Shown here piece after piece: positions 1 to 6,322 of a stretch of 6,640 bases of DNA. Below the pieces are notes generated by a model. The model was not told where the DNA came from. It saw nothing but the letters and a program-made list of their open reading frames with translations, and did not search any database. Position numbers and translations under genes: made by a program. How positions within the stretch are numbered: the stretch's first letter is position 1; the number at the start of each line of letters is the position of its first letter. This DNA is from Spirochaetales bacterium (lineage in GTDB: Bacteria; Spirochaetota; Spirochaetia; SZUA-6): contig QILZ01000333.1 in the NCBI GenBank assembly GCA_003233545.1, positions 1-6,640 on the forward strand, given 5' to 3'.

Positions 1-100
1 AAGTTTAAATAGAAACTGGTCCGGAGACACGGACTCTCTGGAGTCAATAATGGAAATCGATGCAAAGGCAAGAATGGTCAGTGAGGAATATACAGGATGA
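1..100 (+). CDS. dxr: 1-deoxy-D-xylulose 5-phosphate reductoisomerase, C-terminal fragment (probable)
   Basis: Only the last 32 codons are present; the frame begins at position 2 and ends at the TGA at 98-100. The visible tail contains the pattern NWSG...DSLESIMEIDAKAR, which resembles the C-terminal helical domain of DXR (a Trp, then SLE-x-I, then a conserved Asp and an A-R pair). DXR converts 1-deoxy-D-xylulose 5-phosphate to 2-C-methyl-D-erythritol 4-phosphate with NADPH in the cytoplasmic MEP isoprenoid pathway. The identification leans on context: dxr directly precedes rseP in many bacteria, often after uppS, frr and cdsA. The stop overlaps the rseP start in an ATGA, which suggests translational coupling. 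The active-site regions lie outside the window, so the call rests on a short tail plus synteny. Confidence 0.65.
   Translation, partial: SLNRNWSGDTDSLESIMEIDAKARMVSEEYTG
81..86 (+). promoter_or_regulatory. Weak ribosome binding site for rseP
   Basis: GTGAGG lies 10 bases before the ATG at 97, inside the 3' end of the upstream gene. It matches the Shine-Dalgarno consensus only partly. Initiation probably also depends on coupling through the ATGA overlap. Confidence 0.4.
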
Positions 101-1461
101 TTTTTACAATTCTACTCGGTTTATTCGGACTGGGAATTATTATTTTTATTCACGAATTCGGACACTTTATTGCTGCAAAATTAAACGGAATCGAAGTCGA
201 GACATTTTCCATCGGATTCGGTAAAAAGCTGTTCGGCTTTAAACACAATAAAACACTCTATCAGATTTCATTGGTACCTTTCGGCGGATACTGTAAGCTT
301 AAGGGCGATGATATGCTCAGAATAGCAATTCAGGATGATTTAACTAAAATACCGGATGAAGAAGGGTCATTTTTTTCCGTACATCCTTTAAGACGGGTAG
401 CCGTTGCAGTGGCCGGACCGGTTGCCAACCTGTTATTTGCCTTTGTTGTTTTAACGGCAGTATGGTGGTCAGGATTTACTATCTATTCTTCTTCGAATAA
501 GATTGTTCTTGCAACTGATTATTCGATTAATCAATTCTCAACCGAACCGCCTGCTACAAAGGCAGGACTGCAGACAGGAGATATTATAACAGGTATTAAC
601 GGCAGAAAAGTGCGGAATTTTCAGGATTTGCTCGAGATAGTATCGGAAAATCCCGGTAAGAATCTCGTAATGACTGTAGAACGCAATGGAAGGCGGATCA
701 GTTTAAATGTTGTGCCTGAACTTGATACGAATACCGGTGCAGGCAGAATCGGTGTTTATGCCTGGATTAAACCCGAGATATGGAAGATAGGTAAAAACAG
801 TGCTGCGTGGATTGCAGGCCTTAGACCTGGTGATATTATTACCTATGCGGATAAAATCAAAGTAACAAATGTTCTCGATATATCCCGGGTATTAAAAAAG
901 AAACCTTCGAAGATCGTAGTTAAGGTTTTAAGAAATGGAAACAGTTTTACGGCTGCTTTAATACCTTTCTATAATGAAAAGGGAATGCCCGTGCTTGGGA
1001 TTACGTTTAAAGAGGGCAGGTACAAACTTGGCGGAGCAGGGTTTATTAATGGTATTAAGCGCGGGTATGGACAAACCATAAATACAATACAAATGACCTT
1101 TAAGGGTATTTCTCTTATGTTTAAAGGTATTAACATGCATAACGCCGTTGCAGGCCCTTTACGAATAGGGTATTACATCGGAAAATCAACATCGAACGGT
1201 TTTGAGGTTGGCATTAAAACCGGGATTGTATCCTTTTCCAGGCTCTTAGCCCTTTTAAGCATTGTTTTGTTTATCATGAATCTGCTGCCTCTTCCTGCTT
1301 TTGACGGCGGACAGACCATATTATTTTTGTTTGAATATATTACCGGGAAAAAAGTGGGACCGAAATTGATTTACAGAATACAGGTATTCGGTTTTTCTCT
1401 GATGATCTTACTGGCAGTTGTAATAACTTTTAGCGATGTTCTCTTTTTTATGGGGAAGTAG
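97..1461 (+). CDS. rseP: RseP-family site-2 zinc metalloprotease (M50)
   Basis: This is an intramembrane zinc protease that cuts membrane-embedded substrates; RseP homologues cleave anti-sigma factors after a first periplasmic cut and remove remnant signal peptides. The 454-residue length is normal for the family. The first membrane segment carries the zinc-binding HEFGH motif (residues 19-23). It is followed by the GGYCK version of the membrane-associated beta loop (63-67) and a second membrane segment with AGPVAN (106-111). Two PDZ domains lie at about 135-208 (core AGLQTGDIITGING) and 228-291 (core AGLRPGDIITYAD). A third membrane segment ends in NLLPLPAFDGG (395-405), where D403 is the third zinc ligand, and a last segment lies at about 428-451. 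All catalytic residues are present. The start overlaps the upstream stop in an ATGA. The gene ends with tandem stops TAG TAA, and the following gene begins within the second. The natural substrate is not revealed by the window, since no sigma/anti-sigma pair is present. Confidence 0.95.
   Translation: MIFTILLGLFGLGIIIFIHEFGHFIAAKLNGIEVETFSIGFGKKLFGFKHNKTLYQISLVPFGGYCKLKGDDMLRIAIQDDLTKIPDEEGSFFSVHPLRRVAVAVAGPVANLLFAFVVLTAVWWSGFTIYSSSNKIVLATDYSINQFSTEPPATKAGLQTGDIITGINGRKVRNFQDLLEIVSENPGKNLVMTVERNGRRISLNVVPELDTNTGAGRIGVYAWIKPEIWKIGKNSAAWIAGLRPGDIITYADKIKVTNVLDISRVLKKKPSKIVVKVLRNGNSFTAALIPFYNEKGMPVLGITFKEGRYKLGGAGFINGIKRGYGQTINTIQMTFKGISLMFKGINMHNAVAGPLRIGYYIGKSTSNGFEVGIKTGIVSFSRLLALLSIVLFIMNLLPLPAFDGGQTILFLFEYITGKKVGPKLIYRIQVFGFSLMILLAVVITFSDVLFFMGK
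1452..1458 (+). promoter_or_regulatory. Ribosome binding site for the CpXC-like gene
   Basis: GGGGAAG lies 5 bases before the ATG at 1464 and within the last codons of rseP. It supports this start and continuous translation from rseP into the next gene. Confidence 0.5.
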
Positions 1462-1463
1462 TA

Positions 1464-2087
1464 ATGCGAAAACGAAAGATTGTTTGTCTGTGCGAACATG
1501 AATTTGAAATTGATTATCCTGATTTTGTCGACTTGGAGCAAAAACCTGAAATAGAAGAAGATATACTTTCCGGGGATTTTATGTCTTTTACCTGTCCCGG
1601 CTGCGGTAAAAAACTAAAGCCGGAATTTCCCGTTCATTTTATAGATTTATCACGTGGTATCGATTATTTTCTTATTCCGGAACTTGACAGGGGTGCATTT
1701 TTTCAGAGAAAACTGGATTATAAAACAGGAAATCCGGAAAGGGTGGTTATAGGTTTTTATGAGTTGATAGAAAAACTGAATATAAAAAGGGCAGGGCTCG
1801 ATGACATGGCTGTCGAGATACTGAAATTCTATCTGCTTCATAAAGCTGTTTCGGAAGACGATGCGGCAACACCTCGTATATATTTCAGGGAGAGCAAAGA
1901 AGATACTCTTATCTTCCGGATTTTCGGCTTATCGGATGATAAGATCGGAACTACACGAATACCGGTTTCTACCTACGACAAAGTTAAAAATAATCTTTTA
2001 AAAGGAAAGGATAAAAGAACTCTGTCTATGATAATTTCTCCTCCTTATGTGTCGATCAGAAAACTTGAATGGGAAAAGATACTTTGA
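1464..2087 (+). CDS. CpXC-domain-like putative zinc-binding protein of unknown function
   Basis: The 207-residue protein begins with a pattern typical of the CpXC domain: a CxC pair (C8, C10) near the N-terminus, an acidic spacer with an EEDILSGD stretch, and a CPGCGKK knuckle (C44, C47). Four cysteines spaced as CxC and CxxC most likely bind one zinc ion. A stretch close to the P-H-F-x-D seen after the second knuckle in this family follows. The rest (about 60-207) is a mixed alpha/beta region with no motif I recognise. There is no signal peptide or membrane segment, so it should be cytoplasmic. The role of CpXC proteins is not known to me. The gene begins right at the end of rseP and overlaps the WD40 gene, so it is translated as part of the same operon. 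The domain call is by pattern only; the operon position and reading frame are secure. Confidence 0.75.
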   Translation: MRKRKIVCLCEHEFEIDYPDFVDLEQKPEIEEDILSGDFMSFTCPGCGKKLKPEFPVHFIDLSRGIDYFLIPELDRGAFFQRKLDYKTGNPERVVIGFYELIEKLNIKRAGLDDMAVEILKFYLLHKAVSEDDAATPRIYFRESKEDTLIFRIFGLSDDKIGTTRIPVSTYDKVKNNLLKGKDKRTLSMIISPPYVSIRKLEWEKIL

Positions 2088-4150
2088 AAAAGATTGTACT
2101 TCTGTCCCCGGCTTTTATACTTCTTGTACTGCTAACAGGTTTTGCCAGCGGTATTCATCTGCAGGTGGATACAGATCATAACGGCAGAATAAATGTTCTT
2201 AAATACAGTAAATCCGGTAATCTTCTTTTTTCTGCGGGTAAGGACGGAACAGTGCGGGTATGGGACATTAAGGTTAAAAAGCTTATTAATTTAATTCGGA
2301 TTTCGTACCTGCCTTTAAAAATGATCGCTCTTAATCCTGTTAAGAAACAGGTAGCTGTTCTGGAAACGGATGATATATCTATTTTCAGAATAAGTCTGTG
2401 GAACTGGGAATCGGGGAAAATAATATTCTCATATAAGCTGCAATCCAGGCCGTTATTCCTGACGTTTTCAAGTCAGGGTAATTTCCTTGTGGCAGGGGAA
2501 CCGAATTGGCAGAGCCTGGTTGTTTTAAACGCTGAAAATGGCAAAGAAGATGAAATTGCGCGGGATATTCATGGAATAGTATCGTTTGTGACATTTTCAA
2601 AGAATGAGAAAACTATGCTTATTTATCAGCCTTCCGGGAAACTGCTCTATTGGGATATTCGTACCGGAGAAACCATAAAAGAGATAAGCACCTTTCCCAA
2701 TCTTTCACATATAGCCCTGTCCGAAGACAAGCGCTTTTTCGTAGCTGTTTATCAGGAAAGTCTTGTATATATAGACCTGCTTTCCGGAATTGCGGTGAGC
2801 AGGATAGAGAGCAAGGGTGTTGTAAAAACCTCTATTTCCTCCGGCGGGAGCGAAGTTGCAGGTATTGTTCAGCAGGACGGAAAAACATTGGTAAAGCGAT
2901 ATCTCATCTTAAATAAAAGTTTCTATGAACTCGGAGTTTCGGTACAGGAATCGGAAAATGGAATAAGTAGTTTAACATACGGGGGAAATGATCTCTTTTT
3001 AGGGTATAAGAACGGATCGATTATGCTGATGCTTCCCGATGGAAGTTATAATAAATTTACAGGAAACAGGCTCGCCGAAATATCGAATTTATACGTTTTT
3101 AAAAACAGGCTGTATGTTATAACTCCTGAAAAAATATATATATTCAATTCCGATTTTTTTAATAAACCGCTAAGTAATTTCGAAAAAAACAGTTTTGCGA
3201 TGTCATTGAAAATTCTTCCTAATCCGCTGGAATCACCTACGGGAATTATTTTATTTAGTCCTGATAATCTATTACTATGGAGAAAAGGTGCAGCCCCCGG
3301 AAAAGTATTATCTACCGATCCGGAAATGACTTATATCGATGATTTCCTGAACTTCGGCTCGAGTCTGTTATCGCTGGAAACGTATAAGAATCTGGTTATC
3401 TCGGTTCAGGATACCGGTCAATGCCTTGTCAACAATATGGATACCGGAAAAACAGAGTTTACATATTTTGCGCCCGGAATGCGTAAACTTATAATGCTCG
3501 ATACTACTAAAATGATCGGGATAAAGTCACGTATCGGAACCTATGAAACTCCTCTTGTCCTGATAAATCCTGAAACAGGAGAAACTGTACCCATACCGGA
3601 TACAAGTCATTATATCTATGAGGCAGCCTATGACAGCATAAGCGGTAAACTATTTACAATAGGCGTGGAGAAGATCGACGGCAAATCATATACAATAGTA
3701 AAAGCGCATGACGGTAAACTTTTCGATAGATCGCATATAATGGATAAATTTAAAGGAGAAGATTTAGCTGCGTCCATCGCCGTGAATAATAAAAATGATA
3801 CGGTTTACTCATCTTTAGGATACAGGAGTATAACAAGTTACCGTTACGGATTAAAGCAGGTATTTGAAACAGATACGGAAATACCCCGCAACCTGTTTAT
3901 TTCAGGTGATAAAGTAATTTCATTAAACCGTAATTCTACCATAACAGTACGGTATGCAAAGACAGGAGCCGTTCTGTTTACATTTTATCTTTTCAAGGAT
4001 GATAACTGGGTGCTTCTTTTAAAGCAGAGAGGAATGTACCCTGCCGGATATTATGCATCCGCCGATGGTGATCGACTGATTAATGCCGTTTCGCAGGGAA
4101 GAATACTAAATAATTATACAAAATATTATAAACTGAAATTTAAAGATTAA
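2069..4150 (+). CDS. Exported WD40-repeat beta-propeller protein
   Basis: This 693-residue protein starts with a Lys-rich n-region and a hydrophobic stretch (about 10-24, ending near FASG), consistent with a Sec signal peptide or N-terminal anchor. No cysteine lies at the end of the signal, so it is not a lipoprotein. The clearest WD40 repeat is at about 37-73, with SAGKDGTVRVWD and the WD pair at 65-66. A second good one is at about 191-203 (LLYWDIRTGE). The remainder shows degenerate beta-strand repeats ending in D-x-x-S/T-G or N-x-E-T-G turns. At about 40 residues per blade there is room for two propellers. The C-terminus (646-680) has NWVLLL...GYYASADGDRLI, resembling a tail module seen at the end of other bacterial WD40 proteins. 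The annotated ATG lacks a clear Shine-Dalgarno; a TTG at 2084 has GGGAAAAG before it, overlaps the upstream stop by 4 bp, and would give a tighter signal peptide beginning KKIVLL. The function is unknown; a periplasmic scaffold or envelope-quality role next to RseP is only a guess. Confidence 0.85.
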   Translation: MGKDTLKKIVLLSPAFILLVLLTGFASGIHLQVDTDHNGRINVLKYSKSGNLLFSAGKDGTVRVWDIKVKKLINLIRISYLPLKMIALNPVKKQVAVLETDDISIFRISLWNWESGKIIFSYKLQSRPLFLTFSSQGNFLVAGEPNWQSLVVLNAENGKEDEIARDIHGIVSFVTFSKNEKTMLIYQPSGKLLYWDIRTGETIKEISTFPNLSHIALSEDKRFFVAVYQESLVYIDLLSGIAVSRIESKGVVKTSISSGGSEVAGIVQQDGKTLVKRYLILNKSFYELGVSVQESENGISSLTYGGNDLFLGYKNGSIMLMLPDGSYNKFTGNRLAEISNLYVFKNRLYVITPEKIYIFNSDFFNKPLSNFEKNSFAMSLKILPNPLESPTGIILFSPDNLLLWRKGAAPGKVLSTDPEMTYIDDFLNFGSSLLSLETYKNLVISVQDTGQCLVNNMDTGKTEFTYFAPGMRKLIMLDTTKMIGIKSRIGTYETPLVLINPETGETVPIPDTSHYIYEAAYDSISGKLFTIGVEKIDGKSYTIVKAHDGKLFDRSHIMDKFKGEDLAASIAVNNKNDTVYSSLGYRSITSYRYGLKQVFETDTEIPRNLFISGDKVISLNRNSTITVRYAKTGAVLFTFYLFKDDNWVLLLKQRGMYPAGYYASADGDRLINAVSQGRILNNYTKYYKLKFKD
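2071..2078 (+). promoter_or_regulatory. Possible ribosome binding site favouring a TTG start at 2084
   Basis: GGGAAAAG lies 5 bases before the TTG at 2084-2086, which forms a TTGA overlap with the stop of the preceding gene. The ATG at 2069 is preceded only by ATCAGAAAACTTGA, which has no purine-rich Shine-Dalgarno of comparable quality. The element is modest, so this is a suggestion, not a decision. Confidence 0.35.
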
Positions 4151-4437
4151 TCGTGTGAGGGATTGCTCGATATCTTTTTAATAGCTTCCCTTACAGCCTT
4201 TTTTACTTCCTGAGCATATTCGGTATTTTCTATCGAATGAGCATAAATCGTTCCCATAAGAGACACTCTGTAATAGGGTTTTGTGTGATTTAAAGCATAA
4301 GCAGCCATATCCATTACACAATCCTGGCATTTACATATATTGTCATATTCTTTAAGCCGGGCTTCCAGTTCGGAAAATACAAGTCTTTCCGCTTCATTAA
4401 CAAGGTTTTCAAGATCGTAGTTGTCTTTAAGACTCAT
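4147..4437 (-). CDS. ComFB-family protein (late competence development protein family)
   Basis: The 96-residue protein carries the ComFB signature: an N-terminal helical region (NLVNEAERLV), then CKCQDCVMDMAAYALNHTKPYY (C35, C37, C40), and a final helix (VKKAVREAIKKI) ending in NPSHD. ComFB proteins are small, dimeric and cysteine-rich, with zinc bound by the cysteines in the Bacillus member. The family takes its name from the Bacillus comF operon, but its members are widespread in bacteria without known competence, and some have been proposed to bind cyclic dinucleotides. The name therefore should not be read as evidence for DNA uptake. There is no signal or membrane segment, so it is probably cytoplasmic. 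It lies 56 bp downstream of dnaB on the same strand with a strong ribosome binding site of its own. Its TAA stop interlocks with that of the convergent WD40 gene. Confidence 0.85.
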   Translation of the reverse strand: MSLKDNYDLENLVNEAERLVFSELEARLKEYDNICKCQDCVMDMAAYALNHTKPYYRVSLMGTIYAHSIENTEYAQEVKKAVREAIKKISSNPSHD

Positions 4438-4446
4438 ATCAGTTTT

Positions 4447-4452
4447 CTCCTT
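4447..4452 (-). promoter_or_regulatory. Strong ribosome binding site for the ComFB-family gene
   Basis: Read on the minus strand this is AAGGAG, 9 bases before the ATG at 4437. It is a near-perfect Shine-Dalgarno, the best in the window, and fixes the start of the small gene. I see no convincing -10/-35 pair in the 56-bp gap, so transcription probably continues from dnaB. Confidence 0.75.
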
Positions 4453-4493
4453 CCGTCAACTTTATTCAATGATCGATTAAGAATAAATAAAAG

Positions 4494-5840
4494 TCAAGAA
4501 GATGCTCCCCACTCGGCGAGAGGTTCGAATTTTGTATATTTGCTGATAAATGCAATCTTGACAGTCCCCACAGGACCGTTTCTCTGTTTTGCAATAATCA
4601 GTTCGGTTTCCGTATCTACCGAATCATCATCCGGATTTAACTCATCGTGTTTCTTTCTGTGCAGAAATAGAACAACATCCGCATCCTGTTCGATAGATCC
4701 GGATTCCCTTAAATCTGCGAGAGTGGGACGCTTTCCTTCCGTTTCCCTCCTTACCTGTGAGAGAGCGACTACCGGAATGTTTAACTCTCTTGCAAGAGCT
4801 TTTAAAGAGCGGCTCACTTCCGCTATCTGCTCATGCCGCGGTATGTCCCGGTTCTCTGATGTAATTAAGGTTAAATAATCGATGAACAGTATTGCTATGT
4901 CATGCTGGGTTTTCATCCTTCTCGCCTGGGCCCGGAGATCCAATAGTTTAAGATTCGGGGAGTCATCTATATAAAAAGGCGCATCATATATTTTCCCTGC
5001 TGCCTCTGTTAATTTATACAAATCCGATTCTTTCAGGAAGCCTGTTCTGAGTTTTATGGAATCGATACGGGCTTCGCTGCTCAATAATCTCTGCATTAGG
5101 GCCATACCGGACATTTCAAGGGTAAAAAAGCCTATCGGTTTTGAATACCGTATGGACATATTAGCTGCCATTGAAAGTGCTAATGCAGTTTTGCCCACGG
5201 AAGGCCTTGCCCCGATGACTATAAATTCCGAGTTCTGAAATCCGCTTGTATAATTATCGAGTGAGCTGAAACCGGTTGGAATTCCTGTATAGCTGTCCTT
5301 TGTATGATACAATTTTTCTATTGCTTCGATTGTTTTGGTAACAATCTCCCTGGCTTTAAAGTAGTATCCGGTATGCTGCCTCTCTGCAATTTCGAAAATC
5401 TGTTTTTCCGCTTCCTCGATAACCTGTCTTATGTCCAGAGATTCTTCGTGCGACTGTGAAATAATCTGCGAAGCTATTCGTGCAAGATTCCTCCGTATAC
5501 TACAGGTTTGTACAATCTGGGCATAGTATTCGATATTCGCACTGGTCGGTACAACGGATGTAAGCCCCGATATATATGCGGTACCTCCGGAGGATTCCAG
5601 CCCGGCGGAAGATTTTAATGCATCGGTAACAGTTATCAGGTCTATGGCTTCTCCTTTGTTAAAGAGGTCGAGGACAGCCCTGTAAATATTTTTATGTGCA
5701 TTTTTATAAAAATCTTCAGGGCGCAGATACCTGATAACAGCAGGCAAAGCCTCGGAATCTAATAACAGAGCACCAAGCGTCGCTTCTTCCGCTTCTTCAT
5801 TGTGGGATGGTACTTTGTCCTTTAAAGATTCATTTATCAT
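4494..5840 (-). CDS. dnaB: Replicative DNA helicase DnaB
   Basis: DnaB is the hexameric 5'-3' helicase that unwinds DNA at the replication fork and works with primase. The 448-residue length is in the family range. The N-terminal domain (about 10-110) opens with PSHNEEAEEATLGALLLD and contains RPEDFYKNAHKNIYRA. A linker leads to the RecA-like ATPase domain from about 185 (GIPTGFSSLDNYTSGF). It has Walker A GARPSVGKT (210-218, with K217 and T218), the TLEMS motif with catalytic E242, Walker B AILFID (D321), LSQVRR (360-365), DLRESGSIEQDADVV (376-390) and KQRNGPVG (418-425), which holds the arginine-finger region. All motifs are intact and there is no intein, which some DnaB proteins carry. The start overlaps the rplI stop in an ATGA, with no good Shine-Dalgarno close by, so its translation is probably coupled to rplI. 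Confidence 0.98.
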   Translation of the reverse strand: MINESLKDKVPSHNEEAEEATLGALLLDSEALPAVIRYLRPEDFYKNAHKNIYRAVLDLFNKGEAIDLITVTDALKSSAGLESSGGTAYISGLTSVVPTSANIEYYAQIVQTCSIRRNLARIASQIISQSHEESLDIRQVIEEAEKQIFEIAERQHTGYYFKAREIVTKTIEAIEKLYHTKDSYTGIPTGFSSLDNYTSGFQNSEFIVIGARPSVGKTALALSMAANMSIRYSKPIGFFTLEMSGMALMQRLLSSEARIDSIKLRTGFLKESDLYKLTEAAGKIYDAPFYIDDSPNLKLLDLRAQARRMKTQHDIAILFIDYLTLITSENRDIPRHEQIAEVSRSLKALARELNIPVVALSQVRRETEGKRPTLADLRESGSIEQDADVVLFLHRKKHDELNPDDDSVDTETELIIAKQRNGPVGTVKIAFISKYTKFEPLAEWGASS

Positions 5841-6322
5841 ACATTTTTAGAAACAGTCTCTTCCTTTTCTTCTTTTTGTTCCTTTTCTATTGTAATATTT
5901 AAAGAAGCTTCTTCATTTGCGTACAGTTTAACCTTGACGGTATGATTTCCGACTAAACGGAGGCTGTGGTCGGGGACATCTATTCGTTTTTTGTCGATAG
6001 AAAAACCTCTCTTTTCCAATTCCTGCATTATAGCCGCATTATTAACAGAACCGAATAGTTTACCGCTTTCACCTGCCGGCATGGTAAAAATGATTTCCTC
6101 ATTTTCCAGTCTTTCCTTAAGACTCATGGCTTCTTTTCTTTTCTCTTCTCTGCGTTTCTCTATTGCATTCCTTTTCTGTTCGAGGGTTTTAAGGCTCTGT
6201 GCATTATAGGGAACTGCCATTTTTTGAGGTATAAGATAGTTTCGTGCATAACCGTTGGCAACATCTTTTATATCCCCTTCTTCGCCAAGGCGCTCAACAT
6301 CCTTATAAAGAATAATCTTCAT
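5837..6322 (-). CDS. rplI: 50S ribosomal protein L9
   Basis: L9 binds 23S rRNA near the base of the L1 stalk and helps keep the reading frame. The N-terminal domain has LGEEGDIKDVANGYARNYLIPQ (residues 12-33), the family signature, although the usual PQGKA is here PQKMA. A long, highly charged connecting helix covers about 43-75. The C-terminal domain has KLFGSVNN (88-95), KRIDVPD and HTVKVKLY, as expected. The protein is 161 residues against about 149 in E. coli; the extra length is a Lys/Glu-rich tail (about 146-161). The start overlaps the upstream membrane gene and the stop overlaps dnaB, both as ATGA. Residue-by-residue agreement with L9 is clear. Confidence 0.98.
   Translation of the reverse strand: MKIILYKDVERLGEEGDIKDVANGYARNYLIPQKMAVPYNAQSLKTLEQKRNAIEKRREEKRKEAMSLKERLENEEIIFTMPAGESGKLFGSVNNAAIMQELEKRGFSIDKKRIDVPDHSLRLVGNHTVKVKLYANEEASLNITIEKEQKEEKEETVSKNV

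Noticed and set aside
958..1140. 60-residue - strand frame inside rseP
   Set aside because: Antisense to a conserved protease gene with no motif or start signal.
1459..1464. Tandem stop codons TAG TAA at the end of rseP as a possible readthrough signal
   Set aside because: Double stops argue against readthrough, and the next gene has its own ATG and ribosome binding site overlapping the second stop.
2650..2916. 88-residue + strand frame inside the WD40 gene
   Set aside because: Arg/Cys/Ser-rich out-of-frame translation within a continuous long reading frame; no independent start signal seen.
4438..4493. Promoter for the ComFB-family gene in the spacer after dnaB
   Set aside because: On the minus strand a TTGACG sits immediately before the Shine-Dalgarno, too close to the start to act as a -35 for this gene, and no matching -10 follows at proper spacing.
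4540..4878. 112-residue + strand open frame opposite dnaB
   Set aside because: It lies fully antisense to the conserved ATPase domain of DnaB, is rich in Ser/Cys as expected of a shadow frame, and shows no recognisable motif.
4494..5840. Intein or insertion in dnaB
   Set aside because: Walker A, Walker B and the downstream motifs are at normal spacing and the protein has the normal length, so nothing is inserted.
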